Positions 23,718 to 34,692 of a stretch of DNA of 40,707 nt are shown here, one piece after another. The stretch is from contig JAGRLZ010000002.1 of the NCBI GenBank assembly GCA_020441545.1, positions 1-40,707 of the forward strand, in the 5' to 3' direction. Origin of the DNA: Xanthobacteraceae bacterium (lineage in GTDB: Bacteria > Pseudomonadota > Alphaproteobacteria > Rhizobiales > Xanthobacteraceae). Under the pieces are notes generated by a model. That model was not told the origin of the DNA. It saw only the letters and a program-made list of their open reading frames with translations, and did no database searches. The position numbers were made by a program, and so were the translations under genes. How positions within the stretch are numbered: the first letter of the stretch is position 1; each line of letters starts with the position of its first letter.

Positions 23718-25247
23718 TTGACTGAAGTCGACGGCAACTCCGCGCGATTCGGCGGGCTTTTTCTGCAGTGCGGGGTGGACGAGTCCGGAATTGGAATCTG
23801 GGATCTCGATCTGTCCACCGGCGACCTGTTCTGGTCGGACGCCACCCGCCGGCTTTTTGACGTTCCCTTGCATGAAGCCGTCAGCCTCGAGCTTTTTCTT
23901 TCGAAGCTCGCGCCCGATGACCGTGAACGGACCAGGACCGCGCTCCAGCGAACGATCGAGGGCGGCAGCAAGTTCGATTTTCAGTATTGCATCGGCGAAC
24001 AGTCGGGCGGCAGCCACTGGGTGCGGGCGCGCGGGGGTCTCGTCAGGAACGCGGACGGCGCCCCGGCTCGCGTGTGCGGCGTGGTTCTCGATATCGACGA
24101 CCAGAAGCAGCTCGAGGCAGCCCTGCGCGCGCGCGAGAGCCATCTCCATTCGATTCTCGAAACCATTCCGGATGCGATGATCGTGATCGACGAGCACGGC
24201 ATCATGCAGCGTTTCAGCTCCGCGGCGGAGCGGCTGTTCGGCCTTCCGGAATCCGAGGCGATCGGGCTGAACGTGAACACCCTCATGCCCGAGCCGGACC
24301 GCGGCCGGCACGATGGCTACCTTCAGCGCTACAAATCGAGCGGCGAGCGGCACATCATCGGCATCGGCCGCATCGTGACCGGAAAGCGCCGGGACGGCTC
24401 GACCTTTCCCATGCACCTTTCGGTCGGCGAGATGAATGCCGGCGGCGAACGATACTTCACCGGATTCGTTCGCGACCTGACCGAACATCAGAAAACCCAG
24501 GCAAAGCTTCAGGAACTGCAATCGGAGCTTTTCCACGTGTCGCGCCTGAGCGCCATGGGCGAAATGGCCTCGGCGCTCGCCCACGAACTCAGCCAGCCGC
24601 TCGCCGCGATCAGCAACTACATGAAGGGATCACGCCGCCTGCTCGAGAGCAACGGCACGCCCGACATTCCTCGGGTCGAAATGGCCCTGGATCGCGCCGC
24701 CGAGCAGGCGCTGCGTGCCGGCCAGATCATCCGTCGCCTGCGGGACTTCGTCAGCCGCCGCGAATCCGAGAAGCGCGTTGAAAGCCTGGCGAAACTGGTG
24801 GAGGAAGCGGGCGCGCTCGGCTTGTCCGGCGCGCGCGAGCAGAACGTGATGCTTCGGTTCCAGCTCGATCCGGACTGCGACCGCGTCCTTGTCGACCGGG
24901 TGCAAATCCAGCAGGTTCTCGTCAACCTGTTTCGAAATGCCCTGGAGGCAATGGCCGATTCACCCCGGCGAGAACTCGTCGCCGCCAGCACCCATGCGTC
25001 CGACGACATGATCGAGATATCGGTCATGGATACCGGCCACGGGTTCAGCGATACGACCGCCGGCAATTTGTTCCAGACCTTCTTCACCACAAAGGAAACC
25101 GGAATGGGAGTCGGGCTTTCCATCAGCCGATCGATCGTGGAAGCCCACGGCGGGCGCATGTGGGCGGAGACCAATGAATCTGGCGGCGCCACATTCCGCC
25201 TGACTTTGCCCGCGGCACCGGATGAGGGCCTGCCAGATGTCGCATAA
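23718..25247 (+). CDS. fixL: Haem-based oxygen sensor histidine kinase FixL
   Basis: A protein of 509 residues from the TTG at 23718, which has CGAGGGA five bases upstream; an ATG at 23700 is in frame but has no ribosome site. Parts: a first PAS domain (about 15-130), a haem-binding PAS (about 140-258) with RGRHDGYLQRYK giving the proximal His198 and HIIGIGR giving the gating Arg218, a HisKA domain with SALAHELSQPLAAISNY (phospho-acceptor His289) and HATPase with NLFRNALEAM, VMDTGHGF and GMGVGLSI. The His-Arg spacing of 20 equals His200-Arg220 of Bradyrhizobium FixL. Without oxygen it should phosphorylate FixJ, whose gene overlaps its end by 11 bases. No membrane segment is seen, so it is soluble as in Bradyrhizobium. 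Confidence 0.97.
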   Translation: MTEVDGNSARFGGLFLQCGVDESGIGIWDLDLSTGDLFWSDATRRLFDVPLHEAVSLELFLSKLAPDDRERTRTALQRTIEGGSKFDFQYCIGEQSGGSHWVRARGGLVRNADGAPARVCGVVLDIDDQKQLEAALRARESHLHSILETIPDAMIVIDEHGIMQRFSSAAERLFGLPESEAIGLNVNTLMPEPDRGRHDGYLQRYKSSGERHIIGIGRIVTGKRRDGSTFPMHLSVGEMNAGGERYFTGFVRDLTEHQKTQAKLQELQSELFHVSRLSAMGEMASALAHELSQPLAAISNYMKGSRRLLESNGTPDIPRVEMALDRAAEQALRAGQIIRRLRDFVSRRESEKRVESLAKLVEEAGALGLSGAREQNVMLRFQLDPDCDRVLVDRVQIQQVLVNLFRNALEAMADSPRRELVAASTHASDDMIEISVMDTGHGFSDTTAGNLFQTFFTTKETGMGVGLSISRSIVEAHGGRMWAETNESGGATFRLTLPAAPDEGLPDVA

Positions 25248-25854
25248 CGCCCACGTCTATGTGATCGACGACGATCCCTCGATGCGGGATTCGCTGGACT
25301 TCCTGCTCGGCGCGGCCGGATTCGACGTCTCGCTTTTCGATGGCGCCACGAGCTTCCTCAAGGCCCATACGGATCTCGGATTCGGTTGCGTGCTATCCGA
25401 TGTCCGCATGCCGGGAATGGACGGCATGGATCTCCTGCGCCAGCTCAAGGCCAAGGCATCCGCCCTCCCCGTCATCATCATGACCGGCCATGGGGACATT
25501 CCGCTGGCGGTCGAGGCGATGAAGCTCGGAGCGTTCGACTTCGTCGAGAAGCCGTTCGAGGACGAGCGATTGATCGGGGCGATCAACACCGCCCTCCAGC
25601 AGGGGGGCGACAAGACCAAAGGCGACGCTCTCACCCGGGATATCGCCGCCCGCGTCGCGAGCCTCAGCCTGCGCGAGCGGCAGGTTCTCGACGGATTGCT
25701 CGCCGGCCTGTCCAACAAGCAGATCGCCCGGGATCACGGCATCAGCCCGCGGACCATAGAAGTCTACCGCGCCAACGTCATGACCAAGATGCAGGCCCGC
25801 AGCCTTTCCGAACTTATCCGGCTTGCCGTCAAGGCGAACATTCAGGCGGATTGA
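25237..25854 (+). CDS. fixJ: Response regulator FixJ
   Basis: A protein of 205 residues, partner of FixL. The receiver domain (1-122) has DDDPSMRDSL, phospho-acceptor Asp55 (LSDVRMPGMDG), MTGHGDIPLAV and the conserved lysine in FVEKPFED. The C-terminal LuxR-type DNA-binding domain (about 140-205) reads LSLRERQVLDGLLAGLSNKQIARDHGISPRTIEVYRANVM. Phosphorylated FixJ turns on fixK. Start is the ATG at 25237, inside the last codons of fixL, so translation is coupled. The stop codon overlaps a FixK box for the next gene. Confidence 0.97.
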   Translation: MSHNAHVYVIDDDPSMRDSLDFLLGAAGFDVSLFDGATSFLKAHTDLGFGCVLSDVRMPGMDGMDLLRQLKAKASALPVIIMTGHGDIPLAVEAMKLGAFDFVEKPFEDERLIGAINTALQQGGDKTKGDALTRDIAARVASLSLRERQVLDGLLAGLSNKQIARDHGISPRTIEVYRANVMTKMQARSLSELIRLAVKANIQAD

Positions 25855-25864
25855 GCCAGATCAA
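25851..25864 (+). promoter_or_regulatory. FixK/FNR-type box for the frrA-like gene
   Basis: TTGAGCCAGATCAA, an exact TTGA-N6-TCAA palindrome that overlaps the fixJ stop. A -10-like TAATCC (25886-25891) is centred 31 bases downstream, so transcription would start near 25899, 35 bases before the gene. Confidence 0.8.
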
Positions 25865-25933
25865 CGCATATGGAATTCGAAGGACTAATCCTTTCCGAAT
25901 GATCGGATTCAATGACGCACAGGGCTCTTTCCG

Positions 25934-26308
25934 ATGCACCACGTCTGTGTCCTGGATGACGAGCCGGATGTCCTTCAATCGCTGCGGTTCCTGCTCGAAA
26001 CGCACGGCTTCGACGTTTCGACATTCAGCGCGGCCGCCACCTTTCTCAGCCTGATCGAGCCGGACCAGACCGATTGCATCGTGATCGACTACAAGATGCC
26101 CCATATGGACGGCCTCGACGTTTCAACCCGCCTTCGGCAGCGGAACGTTTCCACGCCGATTATCCTCATAACCGGCTATTCCGACCACCTGATTGAAGTC
26201 AAAGCCGCAACGGCGGGCGTCAACCACGTCCTGCTGAAGCCGCTTCTGGAGGACAACCTCGTGAAATGCGTCCGCAACGCCGTGGCCATGAACAGCCCCC
26301 GGCCCTGA
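25934..26308 (+). CDS. frrA: Single-domain response regulator (FrrA-like)
   Basis: A protein of 124 residues that is a bare receiver domain: VLDDEPDVLQSLRFLL, phospho-acceptor Asp52 (IVIDYKMPHMDGLD), LITGYSDH and HVLLKPLLED. There is no output domain. It sits between fixJ and fixK, the place of the Bradyrhizobium gene called frrA, reported there as a FixK2-controlled regulator that lowers fixK2 expression; I use the name on position and type only. It could act by competing for FixL phosphate. The FixK box upstream means it is activated by the product of the next gene, closing a feedback loop. The ribosome site before the ATG is weak. Confidence 0.85.
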   Translation: MHHVCVLDDEPDVLQSLRFLLETHGFDVSTFSAAATFLSLIEPDQTDCIVIDYKMPHMDGLDVSTRLRQRNVSTPIILITGYSDHLIEVKAATAGVNHVLLKPLLEDNLVKCVRNAVAMNSPRP

Positions 26309-26360
26309 AAGTCCCTTCGTACGGAGAATTTCGATTGCCCGCGTCAACTCCGGTCCTTTC

Positions 26361-26380
26361 CTTAGGGGATCCCTCCTAAG
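26361..26380. promoter_or_regulatory. 20-bp palindrome in the fixK promoter region
   Basis: CTTAGGGGATCCCTCCTAAG: arms CTTAGG / CCTAAG are perfect and the centre GGATCC is symmetrical. It is centred about 80 bases upstream of the fixK ATG. It may be an operator for FixJ or another regulator; it does not fit the FixK box. Confidence 0.5.
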
Positions 26381-26450
26381 ATAGATAACCGAATACAGAT
26401 CGACCAAGAATTTCTCTAAATGCGTGACATCTTGACCAAGGAGATGGCAG

Positions 26451-27134
26451 ATGCTCACGCAGTCGGTCCCCGCCCTCCAGGCCCCCCGGCCTCCGCATCT
26501 GGCCGCGAACGACGACGGGCTTGGCTCGATCGTCGCTCGCGCCTACCTGCCGCTGACGGAGTTCAGCTATCGCAAGGACGAGGAAATCTACGGCGAGGAC
26601 GAGCCGGCGGAGTTTGTCTATCAGGTTGCCCGGGGCGCGGTTCGCTCATACAAGCTGCTTTCCGATGGCCGGCGCCAGATCGGCGCATTTCACCTGCCCG
26701 GCGATGTCTTCGGCCTGGAGCCCACGTCCCGCCATCGGTTGACGGCGGAAGCCATCACCGGCACGGCCGTTCACCTCGTCAAGCGGAAGAGCCTCGAACA
26801 GGCCGCCTCCACCGACGTCGAGATTACCCGCCGCCTCTGGACCATGACCGCCTCCGATCTCCGCCATGCCGAGGATCACATGCTTCTGCTGGGCCGCAAG
26901 ACGGCCATGGAGCGTGTCGCCGCATTCCTGCTGGAGATGGACCGTCGGCTGTCGAGCGCCGGGATGCTGGCACTGCCCATGTGCCGGCGGGACATCGGCG
27001 ACTACCTGGGCCTGACCATCGAAACGGTCTCCCGCGCGCTCTCGGAACTCCACGACCTCGGCATCATCGCCTTCTCCGGTGCCCGCCAGATCGTGCTCCA
27101 GAACCGTCCGCGCCTGCGCGGCATGAACGGTTAA
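26451..27134 (+). CDS. fixK: Crp/Fnr-family regulator FixK (FixK2-like)
   Basis: A protein of 227 residues. The cyclic-nucleotide-binding-like sensor domain (about 30-140) is followed by a DNA-binding domain with CRRDIGDYLGLTIETVSRALSELHDLGII, where the recognition helix ETVSRALS gives the FNR-like E-SR contacts for TTGA half-sites. It lacks the N-terminal cysteine cluster that binds an iron-sulfur centre in FNR, so it is not an oxygen sensor. Cys178 lies next to the recognition helix in the position of the redox-sensitive Cys183 of Bradyrhizobium FixK2. AAGGAG seven bases before the ATG fixes the start. It is the output of the FixLJ cascade and probable activator at the five boxes in this window. 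Confidence 0.96.
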   Translation: MLTQSVPALQAPRPPHLAANDDGLGSIVARAYLPLTEFSYRKDEEIYGEDEPAEFVYQVARGAVRSYKLLSDGRRQIGAFHLPGDVFGLEPTSRHRLTAEAITGTAVHLVKRKSLEQAASTDVEITRRLWTMTASDLRHAEDHMLLLGRKTAMERVAAFLLEMDRRLSSAGMLALPMCRRDIGDYLGLTIETVSRALSELHDLGIIAFSGARQIVLQNRPRLRGMNG

Positions 27135-27182
27135 ATCCGAGCGCCATTCGCAACTCGTGGACGAGTCCGGGATTTTTGCATC

Positions 27183-27509
27183 ATGACAACCTTCGGCAAC
27201 ATGCGGGCCTTGATCGTCGTCGCGTTGACGGTCGCCGGCCCGACGTCTCCCGCGCTCGCAGCAAACGCCATCCAGGGACGAAACCTCGCCAAGCTCTATT
27301 GCGCCCGGTGCCACGCCATCGACAAAGTGAGCCCGAGTCCGCTCCGGATCGCGCCGCCGTTCCGCGACCTGCACTTGATGTATCCGGTCGAGACGCTCGA
27401 GGAGTCGCTGGCCGAAGGCATCATGACCGGGCATCCCACCATGCCCCAGTTCCGCTTCGATCCGGATCAGATCAGCGACTTCATCCTGTTTCTCAAGTCG
27501 CTGGAATAG
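27183..27509 (+). CDS. Small secreted class I cytochrome c
   Basis: A protein of 108 residues. The signal peptide ends near ALA/ANA (residue 27). The haem-binding motif CARCH is at about residues 40-44 and the sixth ligand is probably the methionine in HPTMPQFRF. It should carry electrons in the periplasm, perhaps to a terminal oxidase. It follows fixK by 48 bases in the same direction and may be read through from it. I see no FixK box directly before it. Confidence 0.92.
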   Translation: MTTFGNMRALIVVALTVAGPTSPALAANAIQGRNLAKLYCARCHAIDKVSPSPLRIAPPFRDLHLMYPVETLEESLAEGIMTGHPTMPQFRFDPDQISDFILFLKSLE

Positions 27510-27612
27510 AGCGGGCCGAGAAAATGCGGGGGACGGTTTTCCGCGCGCACCGGCGAGCAGCCCGATCTGGCGCGCCACCGCCAAGTCACCTGCTTCGGAC
27601 GATCGGTCAGCC

Positions 27613-27637
27613 CGTTTCCATCACCTCGGTGGAAACG
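27613..27637. terminator. Hairpin between the two cytochrome genes
   Basis: Arms CGTTTCCA (27613-27620) and TGGAAACG (27630-27637) pair perfectly around 9 bases and overlap the stop codon of the leftward cytochrome gene. It sits between convergent genes, where a terminator is expected, but lacks a long T run. Confidence 0.4.
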
Positions 27638-28124
27638 CCTGGTTGCTGAATGGCGAGGCGGTCGGAACCTGAATGACGATATAACCTTTTCCGATTTCCT
27701 GATGACACGCATTACATACGGCGGTCATGCTCCCGAACGCCTTGCTGAAGTCCGATACGTTCCTGGCGGCAATCGCAGACTTGATCTCATTGATGGGTTG
27801 CATCAGGCTCGCCATGTCCGCGGCCGGGATGCCCGGATACAACAGCGCGATATCCTCGAAGTTCGCCAGCATCTGCTCCATCTCGTATTCGGCCAGGGGC
27901 CAATTGCCCGCCCGGCCGGAAAACCAGAGCTTGATGTGCCGCATCTGCATGGTGGTCATGAGATCGGCCAGACGCGGAACATGGTTGTTCGACGCGACCC
28001 GATCGCCGGCGAGAACAGGCGATATCCCGCCATTCGCAACAACTGCGCCGAGCAGCGTCCCCGCAATCGAAAACGCGCGAGCCAGTCCGCCAGTGCGCCG
28101 CCACAGCATCGCCAAACCTCTCAT
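27621..28124 (-). CDS. Cytochrome c'-like protein with C-terminal CNACH haem site
   Basis: A protein of 167 residues. The N-terminus is basic then hydrophobic (RRTGGLARAFSIAGTLLGAVVANG), ending in VLAG, so it is secreted to the periplasm. The body is helical (MRHIKLWFSGRAGNWPLAEYEMEQMLANFEDIALL) and the single haem motif CNACH lies near the end (about 137-141), followed by the unusual tail GYIVIQVPTASPFSNQAF. The layout resembles cytochrome c'-type proteins, which bind haem near the C-terminus and can trap NO or CO. I recognise the tail from hypothetical cytochromes of rhizobia. A perfect FixK palindrome is just upstream. Confidence 0.85.
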   Translation of the reverse strand: MRGLAMLWRRTGGLARAFSIAGTLLGAVVANGGISPVLAGDRVASNNHVPRLADLMTTMQMRHIKLWFSGRAGNWPLAEYEMEQMLANFEDIALLYPGIPAADMASLMQPINEIKSAIAARNVSDFSKAFGSMTAVCNACHQEIGKGYIVIQVPTASPFSNQAFPPR

Positions 28125-28163
28125 ACGTCGTTTCCTTGCCTATCATCGGCCGGCCCAACGATC

Positions 28164-28177
28164 TTGATCCGGATCAA
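28164..28177 (-). promoter_or_regulatory. Perfect FNR/FixK palindrome before the cytochrome c'-like gene
   Basis: TTGATCCGGATCAA is symmetric over all 14 bases, matching both the FNR consensus TTGAT-N4-ATCAA and the FixK box. Its centre is 46 bases upstream of the ATG at 28124. The -10 31 bases away would be TAGGCA (weak) and would leave a leader of only about 5 bases. Confidence 0.7.
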
Positions 28178-28225
28178 GACCGCGCCGCGACCGGCAATCG
28201 TGCTCCGGGCAATCGGCGGCGGCGG

Positions 28226-28612
28226 TCACAGACCCTCGACGACCTTCTTGAGCATATCGCGCACCTGCCCTGCCACCTGTTGCAGCGTCGGGTTCGGGAC
28301 GGCGGCCATCGAGGCGACCGGATCGATCGCGGCGACCTCGATCCTGCCGCCGCCGGCATCCTGAACGACGACATTGCAGGGCAACATGGTGCCGATCTTG
28401 TCCTCGATCTCCAGGGCCTGGCGCGCCATGGCGGGATTGCAGGCGCCGAGAATGCGGTAGTTTCGAAAATCCACATCGAGCTTCTTCCTGAGCGTCGCCT
28501 TGACGTCGATTTCGGTGAGGACGCCGAACCCAGCCTCCTTGAGCGCATCGGTGGTGCGCCGCACGGCTTCGTCGAAGGAACAATCAAGCGTTTTCGCGAA
28601 ATAATACGTCAT
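28226..28612 (-). CDS. DUF302 protein, last gene of the sqr operon
   Basis: A protein of 128 residues. I take the ATG at 28612 (MTYYFAKTLDCSFDEAVRRT), which has GGAG six bases upstream; an ATG at 28624 is also in frame. The DUF302 fold is recognisable: GFGVLTEIDVKATLRKKL, YRILGACNPAMARQALEIEDKIGTMLPCNVVVQDAGGGRIEVAAIDP, with cysteines in GACNP and LPCNVV as is typical of the family. The molecular function of DUF302 is unknown; in many proteobacteria it occurs next to sulfide or thiosulfate oxidation genes. It starts about 29 bases after the pump gene ends and seems to end a five-gene transcript. Confidence 0.9.
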   Translation of the reverse strand: MTYYFAKTLDCSFDEAVRRTTDALKEAGFGVLTEIDVKATLRKKLDVDFRNYRILGACNPAMARQALEIEDKIGTMLPCNVVVQDAGGGRIEVAAIDPVASMAAVPNPTLQQVAGQVRDMLKKVVEGL

Positions 28613-28640
28613 CGTGGTCTCCATCGTGGTTTTCCGGGCT

Positions 28641-31912
<3,272 letters not shown>

Positions 31913-31916
<4 letters not shown>

Positions 31917-32932
31917 GGCACCACGACCCGATCGCCGTCATGCAGGCCGGTGAGGATTTCAATGCGCTTCTGGCCATCCGCCTCGAAGGCTTCGCCGAGA
32001 ATGACGGCAACGTCCATGCCGCCCGCCGCGGTCGCAACCCGCACATAGTCGACGCCGTGCAGGGTGCGCACCGCCCCGGACGGGACCGCAAGCACCGTGC
32101 GCCTGCCGACCGGGATCGACACCAGCGTCCGCTCGTTGACGAAATAATCGCCGAGCCCCTCGACCTCGACATCGGCGGTCACCCGGCCGTCGGTGATCTC
32201 GGGATAGACTTTCACGATCCGTCCCCGACGCGCCGCCGGCAGCCGGCCGGGTGCCTGCGCCAGTCCCCGCTCGCCGACGAGCACATCGGAGCCCTGCACG
32301 ATCTCGGCGGCATGGCGCTCCGGGAGCGACAGCCGCAGATAGTACGGACCGGGCGCGATCCGCGCGATCTGTTCACCCGGCAGGATGACGGACCCGGGCG
32401 TCACCGGAACGGTGAGCACCCGCCCCGTCGCCGGCGCGACAACGGTGCCCTCGCGCGCGCGCTGCTCGATGACGGTCTTCTCGGCCTTCGCCGCAGCGAC
32501 CTGGTTCGTCGCGACCTCGAACTGCATTCTGGCCTGGTCGAGGCTCGCCTGCGTGCCGGTGCCCGTGGCCCGTAGCTGCTGGGCGCGATCCAGTTGAATC
32601 CGCGCATTCGCGAGCTGCGAGGCGATCGCCTCGATCTTGGCATCGGCCGCATTGAGCTGCAGCGCCAGCTTGTCGTCGACAATGACGGCGATCGCCTGCC
32701 CCTGCCGAACCTCGTCGCCCTGGCTGACGCGGAGTTCGCGAACCGATCCGCCGATGCGGGCGCGCGCCGGAATGACGATGCGGCTTTCGACCTGGCCGAA
32801 CACCGCCTTCATTTCGGGGATCGTCGTGGCTTTCACGACGAATTCGGCCGCGCCCGCTTTCGCAACGGCGAGAGATGCCGCCACGGCAAGGGCTGCCGCC
32901 ATGAGCGAGGCGTGCGAAATCGATCGATGCAT
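31913..32932 (-). CDS. RND periplasmic adaptor (HlyD/MFP family)
   Basis: A protein of 339 residues. A Sec signal (MHRSISHASLMAAALAVAASLAVAKAGAA) without a lipobox leaves it periplasmic rather than lipid-anchored. Two halves of a biotinyl-lipoyl-like domain (GGSVRELRVSQGDEVRQGQAIAVI and VVAPATGRVLTVPVTPGSVILPGEQIARI) flank a short coiled coil (about 85-155), followed by the beta-barrel and membrane-proximal domains. It bridges the pump to an outer-membrane channel. The gene lies 67 bases after DUF2892 and overlaps the pump gene by 4 bases. Confidence 0.93.
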
Positions 32933-32999
32933 GAGACCCGCGGCTTTCCCGGGCGACCCCGGGGCCGCCCGAACATTGGATGAATAAGAGGGTTCCGCG

Positions 33000-33203
33000 C
33001 TACTTGAACGCGACGCCCGCCCGGCAACCCAGCTTCCTGAAGATCATTGCCGCCGGGCAGAAGCCGGTTATCGACGCCTGCATCAGGTTCAGCCCGACGA
33101 ACGCCGTGAGCAGATACCACCAGGCCGACACGTAGAATCCGAGGCCCAGCGATGCGAGGACCATGAAGCCGGCAAACATCAGCACGGCGCGATCGATCGT
33201 CAT
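33000..33203 (-). CDS. DUF2892 small membrane protein
   Basis: A protein of 67 residues with two membrane helices (VLMFAGFMVLASLGLGFYV and WWYLLTAFVGLNLMQASITGFC) and the family tail GFCPAAMIFRKLGCRAG. In other bacteria DUF2892 is found fused to rhodanese (as in YgaP) or next to sulfide oxidation genes, where the cysteines of GFCPA and LGCR may handle sulfane sulfur or pass it across the membrane. Its place directly after sqr (31 bases) fits that role. The function of the family is not proven. Confidence 0.93.
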   Translation of the reverse strand: MTIDRAVLMFAGFMVLASLGLGFYVSAWWYLLTAFVGLNLMQASITGFCPAAMIFRKLGCRAGVAFK

Positions 33204-33234
33204 TGTCGTTCTCCTTCCAGTTTTTCAATGGCCG

Positions 33235-34527
33235 CTACCCGGCCGTCTCCATGTGAATGTCTTTCAGTTTCCGGATGCCGAGCATGTCGAGCACCAGATT
33301 CTCGTAGAACGTCTCGGCCTTGCCCTGCCGAACCTTGTGCAGAAAATATTTCTCGAATCCGACTTTCGCGGCATGCACCCAGAGCCCCTGCGACGACCAG
33401 TTGACGTTGCGCGGCGGAATCTGCGGCTGGGCTACGAAAGCGATTCCGTCGTCGCCGAAATCGGCGAGGCAGACCGCGTTCCAGGTGGCGACCGCCTTCG
33501 GCTGTTCGCCCTTCAGCAGCGACGCGATGTTCTCCGCCGTCGCGCTGGCCATCGATTCGATCATGAAACCCGTCTTCGGCACGCCGACCGCGAGCGGCGT
33601 CTTGCCGACCGGCGGAATGGCGACGCACACGCCGATCGCGAACACGTTCGGAAACGCCGGATTGCGCTGGTGCTTGTCGATGGCGATGAATCCGCGCGGA
33701 TTGGTCAGGCCCTCGATGCCATGCACCGCCGGCACGCCCCGGAAAGCCGGCAGCAGCATCGAGAACGCGAACGGCAATTCGTGCGCGGCCTTCACCGTCC
33801 CGTCGCCGTTCACCTCCTCGACAAATATCCTGTCGGCCTCGATCCGCGTCGTCCGCGCATTGGTGATCCATTTGATGTGACGATCCCGCATGGCGCTTTC
33901 GATCAGCCCCCTGGTGTCGCCGACACCGTCGAGGCCGAGGTGCCCGATATAGGGTTCCGGCGTGACGAAGGTCATCGGCACCCGGTCGCGAACGCGGGCG
34001 TTGCGCAGTGCCGTCTCGAGGATAAAGGCGAACTCGTATGCCGGGCCAAAGCAGGACGCGCCCTGCACGGCGCCGATCACCACCGGCCCCGGCGCCTTCA
34101 CCAGTCTGTCGAATGCCGCCCTGGCCTGGACCGCATGGTCGGTCTGGCAGACCGATTGCGTGTGGGCCTGGGGCCCGAGTCCGGGAATCTCGTCGAAGGC
34201 GAGATCCGGCCCCGTCGCGACGATCAGATAATCGTAATCGACGAAGGAGCCGTCGTTGAGCTCGACACGATTGTCCCGCGGATGGATGCGCCTGGCGCCC
34301 TCGGGTCGCAATGCGATCTCCCTCTGCCCCAGGACCGACGCGAGATCGACGGAGATTTCCTCCGGCTGCCTCCAGCCCACCGCGACCCAGGGATTGGACG
34401 GCACGAACGAATAGGTCGAACCGAGATTGACAACCGTGAGGCGGTCGTCGCGCCGGAGCCTGGCCTTCATCTCATAGGCCATGATGACTCCCCCGAGACC
34501 TGCGCCGAGAACCACGATATGAGACAT
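33235..34527 (-). CDS. sqr: Sulfide:quinone oxidoreductase
   Basis: A flavoprotein of 430 residues that oxidises sulfide, passing electrons to the membrane quinone pool and sulfur to polysulfide or a thiol. I chose the ATG at 34527 (MSHIVVLGAGLGG, GGAG six bases upstream); an ATG at 34539 is nearly as good. FAD-binding motifs are VVLGAGLGG (5-13) and FAIGVCVAIPPVGK (near 297-309). Three cysteines, Cys127 (SVCQTDHA), Cys159 (GASCFGPAYEF) and Cys353 (AVCLADFGD), lie where the catalytic Cys128, Cys160 and Cys356 of the Acidithiobacillus enzyme are, which distinguishes it from NADH dehydrogenase-2 and flavocytochrome c. It heads the operon sqr - DUF2892 - hlyD - RND - DUF302. Confidence 0.94.
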   Translation of the reverse strand: MSHIVVLGAGLGGVIMAYEMKARLRRDDRLTVVNLGSTYSFVPSNPWVAVGWRQPEEISVDLASVLGQREIALRPEGARRIHPRDNRVELNDGSFVDYDYLIVATGPDLAFDEIPGLGPQAHTQSVCQTDHAVQARAAFDRLVKAPGPVVIGAVQGASCFGPAYEFAFILETALRNARVRDRVPMTFVTPEPYIGHLGLDGVGDTRGLIESAMRDRHIKWITNARTTRIEADRIFVEEVNGDGTVKAAHELPFAFSMLLPAFRGVPAVHGIEGLTNPRGFIAIDKHQRNPAFPNVFAIGVCVAIPPVGKTPLAVGVPKTGFMIESMASATAENIASLLKGEQPKAVATWNAVCLADFGDDGIAFVAQPQIPPRNVNWSSQGLWVHAAKVGFEKYFLHKVRQGKAETFYENLVLDMLGIRKLKDIHMETAG

Positions 34528-34641
34528 GGTATTCTCCATTTGATTGAGGCAGCCGACGCCAGATGCCAACTTCCGAGGCGGGCTTCTCCGACCCGCTCCA
34601 CCCTCCCAGGCCCTGTTTGCCAAGAGGCGCTGAGCTGGGGA

Positions 34642-34655
34642 TTGAGCTTTTTCAA
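34642..34655 (-). promoter_or_regulatory. FixK/FNR-type box in the sqr / ArsR divergent promoter
   Basis: TTGAGCTTTTTCAA fits TTGA-N6-TCAA exactly. It is centred about 121 bases upstream of the sqr ATG and 53 bases upstream of the ArsR ATG. At the class II distance the -10 toward sqr would be GCAAAC (34620-34615), which is weak, so the site may act on either gene, or repress the stronger sqr promoter overlapping the operator. Confidence 0.6.
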
Positions 34656-34686
34656 ACTCCGTTGCTTGCACATAACATTCAAAGGA

Positions 34687-34692
34687 TATAAA
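34687..34692 (+). promoter_or_regulatory. Probable -10 of the ArsR gene, near-leaderless
   Basis: TATAAA at 34687-34692 is the best -10 in this region. It lies 10 bases before the ATG at 34702, so the transcript would begin within about three bases of the start codon. There is no good ribosome site, which agrees with leaderless translation. Confidence 0.5.

Noticed and set aside
26335-26347. TTGC-N5-TCAA upstream of fixK as an autoregulatory FixK box
   Set aside because: The spacer is five instead of six bases, so the half-sites are out of register.
27153-27166. ACTCGT-GG-ACGAGT hairpin after fixK as a terminator
   Set aside because: The stem is only 6 bp with a two-base loop, and the T run starts several bases later; read-through into the cytochrome gene is likely.
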